From: JBAXLO01 sp037134755
Lineage (GTDB): Bacteria; Bacteroidota; Bacteroidia; Bacteroidales; JACABE01
Assembly (NCBI GenBank): GCA_037134755.1
Contig: JBAXLO010000073.1
Coordinates: forward strand, 1 to 18,728
DNA: 18,728 nt
Direction of reading: 5' to 3'
Shown: positions 6,861 through 14,025 of the stretch, in pieces
How the letters are laid out: every line of letters begins with the position of its first letter
Position numbering within the stretch: the first letter of the stretch is position 1
Notes under the pieces: generated by a model
Database searches by the model: none
Told to the model about the DNA's origin: nothing
What the model saw: the letters and a program-made list of their open reading frames with translations, nothing else
Position numbers and translations under genes: made by a program

Positions 6861-7721
6861 ATGACAAAAAAAGAAGCAATCAAAATATTTGAAGATAAAT
6901 CGGTACGCACCGTATGGGATAGCGAACAAGAAAAATGGTATGTGTCAATTATTGATGTAATAGAGGTATTAACCAATAGTGAAAGGCCTAGGAAATATTG
7001 GAATGATCTGAAAACAAAACTTAAAAAAGAAGGAAGTGAACTGTCCGAAAAAATCGGACAGTTGAAAATGGCAGCTGAAGATGGTAAAATGCGAATGACA
7101 GATGTAGCTGATACGGAACAACTTTTCAGATTAATACAATCCATTCCTTCGCCAAAAGCTGAGCCTTTTAAATTGTGGTTGGCACAGGTAGCAGCCGAAA
7201 GACTGGACGAACTGCAAGACCCTGAATTAACAATTGATAGAGCTTTAGAACAATACATGAAGCTGGGTTACTCTGAAAGCAGGATTAACCAACGCCTAAA
7301 GAGCATTGAAATTCGCAAAGAATTAACCGACGAATGGAAAAGAAGAGGAATGAAAGAAGGCTTACAGTTTGCAACCTTAACAGATATAATAACCAAAGCC
7401 TGGGCTGACAAAACTACTAAAGAATATAAAGTTCTAAAAGGATTGAAAAAAGAAAATCTGCGAGATAATATGACCAATACAGAGTTGATTTTAAATATGC
7501 TTGCCGAAGCTTCTACCAAAGATATATCACAGGCAGTAGAACCTGAAACTTTCGAGGAAAATAAACTTGTAGCAAAACAAGGAGGTAATGTTGCACGTGT
7601 AGCCCGAAAAGAACTGGAAGCACGTACAGGTAAAAGTGTAATCAACTCAAATAATGCCAAAAAGACACTCATTGATAAAAGCAAAACTCTAAAACCAAAG
7701 AATCCTGATTCAGAAGTCTAA
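6861..7721 (+). CDS. Bro-N domain protein (phage antirepressor / DinD-like)
   Basis: 286 aa. Residues about 12-115 form a Bro-N-type domain (RTVWDSEQEKWYVSIIDVIEVLT, then KMRMTDVADTEQLFRLIQSIPSPKAEPFKLWL), the DNA-binding fold of baculovirus BRO and phage antirepressors. The C-terminal half (about 120-268) has the arrangement seen in Bacteroidota Bro-N proteins and DinD-like proteins: GYSESRINQRLKSIEIRKELTDEWKRRG, LTDIITKAW, LKGLKKENLRDNMTNTELILNMLAE, then VAKQGGNVARVARKELEARTG. Charged and helical, with no signal or membrane segment, so cytoplasmic. It stands alone: no integrase, repressor or phage structural gene is nearby, so it is probably a chromosomal or domesticated regulator rather than part of an intact prophage here. 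Its own promoter and a palindrome next to the start codon suggest autoregulation. Exact target unknown. Confidence 0.85.
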   Translation: MTKKEAIKIFEDKSVRTVWDSEQEKWYVSIIDVIEVLTNSERPRKYWNDLKTKLKKEGSELSEKIGQLKMAAEDGKMRMTDVADTEQLFRLIQSIPSPKAEPFKLWLAQVAAERLDELQDPELTIDRALEQYMKLGYSESRINQRLKSIEIRKELTDEWKRRGMKEGLQFATLTDIITKAWADKTTKEYKVLKGLKKENLRDNMTNTELILNMLAEASTKDISQAVEPETFEENKLVAKQGGNVARVARKELEARTGKSVINSNNAKKTLIDKSKTLKPKNPDSEV

Positions 7722-7798
7722 TCAATAAATGAAAACAATATTTAATTTGGTAAAGCTTTATTTATTCTTATTATATATGTTAAATAAAAAAACATAAT

Positions 7799-7830
7799 AT
7801 TGACTTGTGGAATATTATTTTGTATATTTG
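7799..7830 (+). promoter_or_regulatory. Bacteroidota promoter of the Pro/Gln-rich protein gene
   Basis: TATATTTG (7823-7830) is a full TAnnTTTG match, and ATTG (7799-7802) lies 20 bp upstream in the -33 position. It predicts a leader of about 110 nt that contains the inverted-repeat element at 7875-7928. Confidence 0.65.
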
Positions 7831-7874
7831 CAAAAATAAATTTGGAAACAGTTAACCAATAAAAAAGGAGCCTG

Positions 7875-7928
7875 TCCCACTCATTTGTTATCAGCGGGGG
7901 CGTATCCGAAAAGCCATAAGAGTAGGGA
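7875..7928 (+). ncRNA. Structured 5' leader element (unassigned)
   Basis: TCCCACTC (7875-7882) can pair with GAGTAGGGA (7920-7928) over 8 bp with one bulged A, enclosing a GC-rich interior. Inside, TTAT (7887-7890) can pair with ATAA (7916-7919), and GGC (7899-7901) with GCC (7913-7915). The element ends 17 nt before the start codon. It is a candidate cis-regulatory RNA. I do not recognise it as a named riboswitch class, and covariation cannot be tested from one sequence. Confidence 0.4.
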
Positions 7929-7945
7929 ATTAAAATTATAAGGAT

Positions 7946-8788
7946 ATGAAAACGAAAATTATAATTTCAGCTTTTTTAGTAGTGGGATTTTTAGTAGCTA
8001 ATGTTGCTAAATCACAAAGAAACACTACTCAAATTCAAGAAAGAGTGAGTCCACAAGTGCAGCCAATGCCAACTCCACCACCCACCAATTATCCTGTATT
8101 TAATAATGATGTTAAGTATATAGCTCCTACACAAATACAACCACCACAAATTACACCACAACAATATAATTCAGTACCGGATGGAGCGTTTAAGTCTGTA
8201 ACACCTACACAAGTTCAGTCGCAAACAATTACATCGCAACCTAATAATCCTGTATTAAATAATGGAACTAAGTCTGGAGCTACTACACAAGAACAACCAA
8301 AGCCAACCTCTCCGTTACCTTTTGATTCTTTATTAGATGGATCGCATATAAATAGTACTTCTGTACAACAAATACCATTACCACCACAACCCTATAATTC
8401 ATTATTAGATGGTGCAGTAATACAAGGCACTCCTTCAAAACCTAAACCAATTAACCCACCTAATATTACTGAAGAAAAAACACGTAGTACTCATTTACAC
8501 TTTATAGCTAAAACCGATTCAACATATAACCTAAATAATAAAATAATAGATATTAAAACTGCTGTCTATTTTATAAATGAATCTACATCAAATACATTTT
8601 ATGATGTTATTTGGGATGATGTTTTAATATTTTCTATTGCACCAGGACAGACAAGTTCAGTTTGTTATGTAATAGCAAACGCACAGCATACTCTTTTATT
8701 TAAAGTCAAAAACACGAATACTATAGCTTGTTCATTTAATGTGCCTCCATTAGGTAATACGTCATATAATTTTACTTGTTCCTATTAA
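7946..8788 (+). CDS. Secreted Pro/Gln-rich repeat protein of unknown function
   Basis: 280 aa. A signal peptide spans about 1-23 (hydrophobic 5-19, cleavage near AKSQ). Residues about 45-172 comprise five degenerate repeats of 25-26 residues that alternate a Y-N-S-(V/L)-(P/L)-D-G or N-N-P-V-x-N-N-G core with Pro/Gln/Thr-rich linkers, a low-complexity stalk likely to be extended. Residues about 181-280 form a compact, probably beta-rich C-terminal domain with Cys near 243, 266 and 278 and many Asn/Thr residues. No lipobox and no T9SS sorting domain are visible, so it is probably periplasmic or exported by an unclear route. It is monocistronic with its own promoter and a structured leader. I do not recognise the family. 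A role as a surface or periplasmic spacer or adhesin is possible but unsupported. Confidence 0.8.
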   Translation: MKTKIIISAFLVVGFLVANVAKSQRNTTQIQERVSPQVQPMPTPPPTNYPVFNNDVKYIAPTQIQPPQITPQQYNSVPDGAFKSVTPTQVQSQTITSQPNNPVLNNGTKSGATTQEQPKPTSPLPFDSLLDGSHINSTSVQQIPLPPQPYNSLLDGAVIQGTPSKPKPINPPNITEEKTRSTHLHFIAKTDSTYNLNNKIIDIKTAVYFINESTSNTFYDVIWDDVLIFSIAPGQTSSVCYVIANAQHTLLFKVKNTNTIACSFNVPPLGNTSYNFTCSY

Positions 8789-8825
8789 CGTAATAGTAAT
8801 CAACAATATACTTCTATTTTCTCTA

Positions 8826-8889
8826 GCTGAATAAATATCCTAATGCTTCAGCAATAGAATATTTTATTTGTAATTCCCCTTACGGGAAT
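8826..8889 (+). terminator. Two weak hairpins after the Pro/Gln-rich gene
   Basis: GCTGAA (8826-8831) pairs with TTCAGC (8847-8852) around a 15-nt loop. ATTCCC (8873-8878) pairs with GGGAAT (8884-8889) around CTTAC. Neither has a good T-tract, so termination is tentative. CTTACGGGAA in the second also occurs in the sequence around 37-49. Confidence 0.3.
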
Positions 8890-9008
8890 ATGATTTCCAA
8901 CTTATATTTGTCTTCTTTTGTAATGAATCCAATTCGGTAAAAAAGGATAAGAGGGAAAAATATTTTGTGAAATAAAGCACAAAATGTAAAAAAGCTTCAT
9001 TTGTGTAT

Positions 9009-9016
9009 TACCTTTG
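9009..9016 (+). promoter_or_regulatory. Bacteroidota -7 box, likely promoter of the surface-protein operon
   Basis: TACCTTTG matches TAnnTTTG and lies 33 bp before the ATG at 9050. No clear -33 TTTG is seen. Because the next genes follow with short gaps and no comparable box, this may drive 9050-15690. A near-match, TATCTTTA at 9818-9825, is a possible weaker start for the FISUMP genes. Confidence 0.5.
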
Positions 9017-9049
9017 TAGTCAGTATTCAAAATTAAAAATACAAATATT

Positions 9050-9778
9050 ATGAAACATAAAACAGGGATGTCACTATTAATAGGCATATCGAGCATATTT
9101 ATTTTTAATAACAGTTGCAAAACGGACTTTTATTGGCCATCTATTCAGAATGTGCCTTTATTAAAAGAAAAAAACGAGTTAATGGGAGCCGTTGGAACAG
9201 GTTTTATTGATATGAATATCCAAGGAGCATATTCAATTACAAATCATATAGGTTGTCAGTTAACATATAATGACCATTATGATCCTTTTAGTTCAGCTTT
9301 TAGTTCTGGTCAGCTTTTTGAAGTAGGATTGGGTTATTATTTAAGACATGAAAAATATCTGGCTTTTGAAACTTATGGAGGATATGGCTATGGTCAAATA
9401 CATGGGGATAATTATTATAACAGAAGTGTTGTAAATTTCAACCAAATATATCTTCAACCTTCTATTGGGTTTACTTCTGATTATTTTGATTTAGCATTTA
9501 CTCCTAAAATTACAAAAGTAGACTATATCGTAAAAGAAAATATAGTTAATCATCAATCTACTCATAACGACCTTATGTTAAATATGGATAAACAAAGTTA
9601 TTACTTTATTGAACCCGGCATTACTGTAAGAGCTGGATATAAGTTTATAAAATTACAGTTTCAGTATGTAGAAGTACTTAAGCAAAACAAACAGGATTTG
9701 GATTATAGTAGAATTAATTATTCCTTTTCATTATTTATTACTATCCCATTAAAAAACATAACAGACAACAATAAGTAA
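9050..9778 (+). CDS. Outer-membrane beta-barrel-like protein with lipoprotein-type signal
   Basis: 242 aa. The N-terminus MSLLIGISSIFIFNNSC is a lipoprotein-like signal with a candidate lipidated Cys at 23. The mature part alternates short aromatic and Gly-rich beta strands with polar turns (ELMGAVGTGFIDMNIQGAYSI, FEVGLGYYLR, YGGYGYGQI, IYLQPSIGFT, FIEPGITVRAGYKF, INYSFSLFITIPL). This is typical of small Bacteroidota outer-membrane beta-barrel proteins of about 8-10 strands. The function is unknown: a receptor, anchor or porin-like role is possible. The first 19 codons of this signal are nearly identical in DNA to those of the FISUMP gene at 9864, although the mature proteins are unrelated. 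First gene of the same-strand block that runs to 15690, and 85 bp from the next gene. Confidence 0.7.
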   Translation: MKHKTGMSLLIGISSIFIFNNSCKTDFYWPSIQNVPLLKEKNELMGAVGTGFIDMNIQGAYSITNHIGCQLTYNDHYDPFSSAFSSGQLFEVGLGYYLRHEKYLAFETYGGYGYGQIHGDNYYNRSVVNFNQIYLQPSIGFTSDYFDLAFTPKITKVDYIVKENIVNHQSTHNDLMLNMDKQSYYFIEPGITVRAGYKFIKLQFQYVEVLKQNKQDLDYSRINYSFSLFITIPLKNITDNNK

Positions 9779-9863
9779 AATGGGCTTTATAAATAGGAAT
9801 GAGATAAAAATATCTTTATGTTCGACAATATATATTTTATGAATTAATTTAAAACAAATCAAC

Positions 9864-10568
9864 ATGAAAAAAATGTGGATGTCACTTTTAATAGGTATAA
9901 CGAGCATATTTGTTTTTACTAACAGTTGCAAAAAAGATAATAATATCTCTACACCTGTTTCTATTAATGGGATTTATTTTAATCCTAACCTTACTTATGG
10001 AACACTGAAAGATATTGATAGCAATGTATATAGAACCATAAAGATTGGCACACAAACATGGATGGCCGAAAACCTAAAGGTTACCAAATACCGTAATGGG
10101 GACACTATACCTAAGGTTACAAAAGATTCGGTATGGAGATATTTAACTATTGGTGCATGTTGCAGCTATAATAATGACAATAGCAATATTGCAACATATG
10201 GCAGATTATATAATCATTATACCATTGTTGACCCACGCAACGTCTGTCCTGTTGGCTGGCATGTGCCAAGATACACTGAATGGGATACATTGGTAGCATG
10301 TTTAGGGAGCAATCCAGGAACCAAATTAAAAGAAACAGGTAATAGTCATTGGTATCATTCAGGTGGTACTAACGAATCTGGTTTTACAGCTCTTCCTAGT
10401 GGTTGTCGAGACATAGAAGGTCCTTTCAACAGCAGTACTTTACTTGGTGAATTTATATCGTATGAACTGGTAGACTTTGAGTTGTTATACTTTAACGGCT
10501 CAGCAAATTCCTATGATATGTTCGGTAATGATAATGTGGGCTATTCAGTACGTTGTGTGAAAGATTAA
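9864..10568 (+). CDS. FISUMP-domain lipoprotein 1 (A type)
   Basis: 234 aa. A signal with lipobox precedes Cys22 (TNSCKKD); basic/acidic residues right after the Cys are common in Bacteroidota lipoproteins and may act in surface export. Residues about 48-234 form a FISUMP domain (TIGR02145 / PF09603): DIDSNVYRTIKIGTQTWMAEN, YRNGDTIP, YGRLYNHYT, CPVGWHVPRYTEW, TKLKETG, ESGFTALPSG and the closing GYSVRCVKD. The usual Trp-rich WWSS block before the C-terminus is replaced by an unusual acidic/aromatic stretch (about 196-212), so this copy is the most divergent. The function of the domain is unknown; it is thought to be surface-exposed. It shares its leader (AAACAAATCAACATGAAAAA) and its domain start with the copy at 12046, marking these two as the A pair. 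Confidence 0.9.
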   Translation: MKKMWMSLLIGITSIFVFTNSCKKDNNISTPVSINGIYFNPNLTYGTLKDIDSNVYRTIKIGTQTWMAENLKVTKYRNGDTIPKVTKDSVWRYLTIGACCSYNNDNSNIATYGRLYNHYTIVDPRNVCPVGWHVPRYTEWDTLVACLGSNPGTKLKETGNSHWYHSGGTNESGFTALPSGCRDIEGPFNSSTLLGEFISYELVDFELLYFNGSANSYDMFGNDNVGYSVRCVKD

Positions 10569-10589
10569 TAAACCAAAAATAAACAAACA

Positions 10590-11294
10590 ATGAAAACACA
10601 AGGACAAAAAATTATTCGATTAGCAATTTTGCTATTTATTACTTTTCTAACTACTCAATGCAAGAAAGACAAAACAATACCTGTTTTTGTAACTGACATT
10701 GATGGTAATGTATATCATACTATAACCATTGGTAATATGGTATGGCTGAAAGAAAATCTACGAACAGGTCGTTATCGCAATGGAGATGTCATCCCTAATG
10801 TAACAGATACTGCACAATGGACTACTAATAATGCAGGTGTCTGGTGTTATTATAGAAATTTACCTTCTAATAATTCAACTTATGGAAAGCTTTATAATTG
10901 GTATGCCGTAAGTGATTTAAGAAATATTGCTCCTGCCGGTTGGCATGTAGCAAGTGAATTTGAATGGATCAATCTAACAAAAGCTTTAGGATCCGATAGT
11001 ATAGCAGGAGGCAAACTAAAAGAAACCGGAACACTTCATTGGGCTTTTCCTAACCTAGGCGCTACCAATGCAATAAATTTCACAGCTTTACCTGGTGGTT
11101 GTTTAGCAGGGGGATATCCATTTACTTTTAATGGGATAGGACAATATGGTAATTGGTGGACTTCTATGTCTGTTTGGTTCTCTGATTACAATGATGCGTA
11201 TGCTAGAGGAATTTCCTTTAATGCTTGTTGTTGTAACGAAGGAAAAGCAATCAAGACCTGGGGACTATCTGTCCGTTGTGTAATGGATTATTAA
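10590..11294 (+). CDS. FISUMP-domain lipoprotein 2 (B type)
   Basis: 234 aa. The signal ends with a lipobox at Cys24 (TTQCKKDK), followed by only about 10 residues before the FISUMP domain (about 35-233): TDIDGNVYHTITIGNMVWLKEN, YRNGDVIP, YGKLYNWYAV, APAGWHVASEFEW, AGGKLKETG, FTALPGG, NWWTS and SVRCVMDY. The usual CPxGWH cysteine is Ala here (IAPAGWH), and an extra CCC sits near 212-214, so disulfide pairing may differ between paralogs. Starts 21 bp after the first copy. Its leader and first codons (AAACAAACAATGAAAACACAA) closely match those of the broken copy at 11313, its nearest paralog. Confidence 0.9.
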   Translation: MKTQGQKIIRLAILLFITFLTTQCKKDKTIPVFVTDIDGNVYHTITIGNMVWLKENLRTGRYRNGDVIPNVTDTAQWTTNNAGVWCYYRNLPSNNSTYGKLYNWYAVSDLRNIAPAGWHVASEFEWINLTKALGSDSIAGGKLKETGTLHWAFPNLGATNAINFTALPGGCLAGGYPFTFNGIGQYGNWWTSMSVWFSDYNDAYARGISFNACCCNEGKAIKTWGLSVRCVMDY

Positions 11295-11312
11295 ACTCAT
11301 AACAAACAAACA

Positions 11313-12023
11313 ATGAAAGCACAAGTACAAAAAACCTATTATATTAATACACTATATATAATAGTTGTATTTTTATTGATAGAAAGCAGTTGTAAAAAAG
11401 AGACATCATAACTTGTAAAACTTGTTCCTGCAACTGTTACTGACATTGATGGTAATGTATATCACACCTTAAAAATAGGAAGCCAGGTTTGGTTGAGAGA
11501 AAATCTAAAAACAAGTCATTATCGTAACGGAGGTGTTATTCAAAACATTAATTTTTCAAATATATGGAGTATAAATACAACAGGAGCTTGGTGTAGTTAT
11601 GATAATTTAACTTTAAATGATTCAATTTATGGAAAGCTTTATAATTGGTATGCAGTAAATACTGGCAACTTATGCCCAACAGGTTGGCATGTCCCAGATC
11701 CTTTAGAATGGGGACAACTCCTTGATTTTTTGGATGGAAATAGTATTGCAGGAGGCAAACTTAAAGAAACCGGAACATCTCATTGGGCTTATCCTAATAC
11801 ATCAGCCTCAAACGCAGTTAGTTTTACTGCTCTTCCCGGTGGAATGATATACACTAATTTTAGTGGAATTGGGCAAGAAGCATACTGGTGGTGTACTTGG
11901 TCTTATTTTTGGAACCCTGATAGAGGATATGGAGTAAATATCCACTATAATGGTTCTTTGTGTGAAGATTACATATATTATAACAAGGCTTATGGTTTAT
12001 CAGTGCGTTGTGTAATGGATTAA
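11313..12023 (+). pseudogene. FISUMP-domain lipoprotein 3 (B type), interrupted by an in-frame TAA
   Basis: The true start is ATG 11313, placed 18 bp after the previous gene with the same leader and first codons as the 10590 gene. The frame encodes a lipoprotein signal to Cys27 (ESSCKKETS) and then meets TAA at codon 33 (11409-11411). Past that stop the same frame continues without further disruption through a full FISUMP domain (TDIDGNVYHTLKIGSQVWLREN, YGKLYNWYAV, CPTGWHVPDPLEW, AGGKLKETG, FTALPGG, SVRCVMD) to the stop at 12023. So a single nonsense codon separates the export signal from an intact domain. Internal initiation at TTG 11493 would give a signal-less and truncated product. The break is probably recent, or a sequencing error, since no other damage is seen. 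Stop-codon reassignment is unlikely because TAA ends other genes here. Confidence 0.85.
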
Positions 12024-12045
12024 TTAATTCAAAAAACAAATCAAC

Positions 12046-12825
12046 ATGAAAAACAAATCAATTATTTACCTATTAATAATAGGGATTTTATTAATTCTTA
12101 CTAATAGCTGTCAGAAAGATAGAAATGTTATACAAGATCCACCAACTTATGTGGATAAACGTTTTAATCCTATTATTTTTAATTCTAAACTAACTTATGG
12201 AACAATGAAAGATATAGATAGCAATGTTTATAAAACTATAAATATTGGAACACAGACATGGATGGCTGAAAACTTAAAAGTAACCCATTATCGTAATAAT
12301 GATTCAATTCCTAATGTTACTAATAATTCTGGTTGGTTTTATCTTAGCACCGGAGCATATTGTAATTTTGAAAACAATCTCAATTATGTCCCAATATATG
12401 GTAGGTTGTATAATTACTATTCTGTGGTTGATGCCCGAAAACTATGCCCTACTGGCTGGCATATTCCTGCAGATACTGAATGGACAAAGCTTATTTCTTA
12501 TTTAGGTGGAGAAAGTGTAGCAGGTGGCAAATTGAAAGAAATAGGTTCAATACATTGGGATTATTCAGATACAACAGCAACAAATGAAACGGGATTTACA
12601 GCTCTTCCTGGTCATTTCAGAATGTATAATGGGGGATTTGAGCTTTACCAAAATATCTTAGGAGGATGGACTTTTGGAGAGTGGGGGGCTTGGTGGAGTT
12701 CTTCTGTAAACGTGTTATACAATTGGAATGTTATATATTTGCAAATAGACTCTAGTAGCCCAGGTGCTTATATCACAGATGATGATAAACGATTTGGTTG
12801 TTCTGTCCGATGTGTAATGGATTAA
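12046..12825 (+). CDS. FISUMP-domain lipoprotein 4 (A type)
   Basis: 259 aa. Lipobox at Cys22 (TNSCQKD), a spacer of about 30 residues, then a FISUMP domain (about 54-259): TYGTMKDIDSNVYKTINIGTQTWMAEN, YRNNDSIP, GAYCNFEN, YGRLYNYYSVVDARKLCPTGWHIPADTEW, AGGKLKEIG, ETGFTALPG, GAWWSSS and SVRCVMD. This is the most canonical copy, with the WWSSS block intact. Its domain start and upstream leader match those of the copy at 9864, although the two B-type genes lie between them. It sits 22 bp after the broken copy and 18 bp before the propeller gene, consistent with one transcript. Confidence 0.92.
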   Translation: MKNKSIIYLLIIGILLILTNSCQKDRNVIQDPPTYVDKRFNPIIFNSKLTYGTMKDIDSNVYKTINIGTQTWMAENLKVTHYRNNDSIPNVTNNSGWFYLSTGAYCNFENNLNYVPIYGRLYNYYSVVDARKLCPTGWHIPADTEWTKLISYLGGESVAGGKLKEIGSIHWDYSDTTATNETGFTALPGHFRMYNGGFELYQNILGGWTFGEWGAWWSSSVNVLYNWNVIYLQIDSSSPGAYITDDDKRFGCSVRCVMD

Positions 12826-12843
12826 TTATTAAAAATAATAATT

Positions 12844-14013
12844 ATGAAAAAACTTATCAATCTTTTAGTTGTAATATTAACAATGAATGTTGCAAATGCA
12901 CAGTGGCAACAGACAAGTTTAGATAGCACTATAGTGAATACTTTAGCTGTAAGTGGAAACAATCTCATAGCCGGAACTTCTATCAATGGCATTTATTTAT
13001 CTTCTAATAACGGCATTAGTTGGACAATAATAAACACGGGTTTGACCATTACTAATATTAATGCTTTAGCTATAAGCGATAGCAATATTTTTGCCGGCAC
13101 TAATGGAGGTGGGGTTTACTTATCAACAAACAATGGGAGTAGTTGGGTTACGGTAAATACTGGGTTAACTAGTTCAAACATATATTCATTAGCAGTTAAT
13201 GGCAGTAAAATTTTTGCAGGGACAGATTCTGGTGTGTTTTTATCGACAAATAATGGTGCAAGTTGGACATATTTAAATACAAATATTAAACCATATACAT
13301 TAGCAATAAGTGGGAACAATATTTTTGCTGGGACACTAACTCAAGGTGTTTTTTTGTCAACAGACAATGGGGCAAATTGGACTGCTGTGAATACAGGCTT
13401 GTCAACTACTGCTATCTTATCATTAGCTATTTGTGGGGATAATATTTTTGCAGGCTCTTATGGCTGGGGAGTATTCTTGTCAACAGACAATGGCGCAAAT
13501 TGGGTTGAGGTTAATACTGGTTTAACAGGCTTATATATACATTCATTTGCTGTAAACGAAAATAATATCATTGTTGGTACATCAACCTTAATGGGTGTAG
13601 TTGGAGGTGTATTTTTGTCTTCAAACAATGGAAGCAATTGGATTGACATGAATGCAGGTTTAACAGATAGTACTATCTTATCATTAGTAGTAAGTGGCAT
13701 CTATGTTTATGCAGGTACTTTGGGGGCTGGAGTATGGAGGCGACCACTTTCAGAAATGGTAGGAATAAATCAAAACACATTAGAAAATAATGTATCTATT
13801 TATCCCAACCCCACAAAAGACAATCTTATTATAGAAACAAACTCAACGAATGACCTAAAACTAGAGATAATAAACCTTATTGGGCAAACCAAATACACAT
13901 CTTATATAAATAAGAAAGCTAAAGTTAATACTTTCGCTTTCGCGAATGGAGTTTACATCTTAAAGCTAAGTTCAGATAAAAAAACCGTAGTAAGTAAATT
14001 CATCAAACAATAA
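12844..14013 (+). CDS. T9SS-exported seven-bladed Asp-box propeller
   Basis: 389 aa. Signal peptide 1-19 (ANA|QW). Residues about 36-302 hold seven blades of about 38-40 residues of the same type as in the 219 gene. Six have an Asp box (SSNNGISW 53-60; STNNGSSW 94-101; STNNGASW 134-141; STDNGANW 172-179; STDNGANW 213-220; SSNNGSNW 259-266), and the last blade ends in GVWRRPLSE. Residues about 316-389 are a T9SS type A sorting domain (SIYPNPTKDNL, NLIGQ, FANGVYILKL). It therefore looks like a single seven-blade propeller, half the size of the array in the 219 protein, lacking its InlB-like and PKD domains. Exported through T9SS to the surface or medium; ligand unknown. Placed directly after the FISUMP lipoproteins (18 bp) and before another T9SS protein (12 bp). 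Confidence 0.9.
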   Translation: MKKLINLLVVILTMNVANAQWQQTSLDSTIVNTLAVSGNNLIAGTSINGIYLSSNNGISWTIINTGLTITNINALAISDSNIFAGTNGGGVYLSTNNGSSWVTVNTGLTSSNIYSLAVNGSKIFAGTDSGVFLSTNNGASWTYLNTNIKPYTLAISGNNIFAGTLTQGVFLSTDNGANWTAVNTGLSTTAILSLAICGDNIFAGSYGWGVFLSTDNGANWVEVNTGLTGLYIHSFAVNENNIIVGTSTLMGVVGGVFLSSNNGSNWIDMNAGLTDSTILSLVVSGIYVYAGTLGAGVWRRPLSEMVGINQNTLENNVSIYPNPTKDNLIIETNSTNDLKLEIINLIGQTKYTSYINKKAKVNTFAFANGVYILKLSSDKKTVVSKFIKQ

Positions 14014-14025
14014 ATAATATACAAA

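Noticed and set aside
6857..7684. Minus-strand open frames opposite the Bro-N gene
   Set aside because: They are antisense shadows of a well-supported coding frame with family motifs, and have no recognisable domain.
6861..7721. Prophage region
   Set aside because: Only one phage-related gene; no integrase, capsid, terminase or attachment repeats in the window.
11493..12023. Independent gene starting at TTG 11493
   Set aside because: The start falls inside the FISUMP domain, and an ATG at 11313 with paralog-matching leader is in the same frame, interrupted by a TAA.
13116..13700. Minus-strand open frames opposite the seven-blade propeller gene
   Set aside because: They arise from the repetitive codons of the plus-strand gene and show no independent features.
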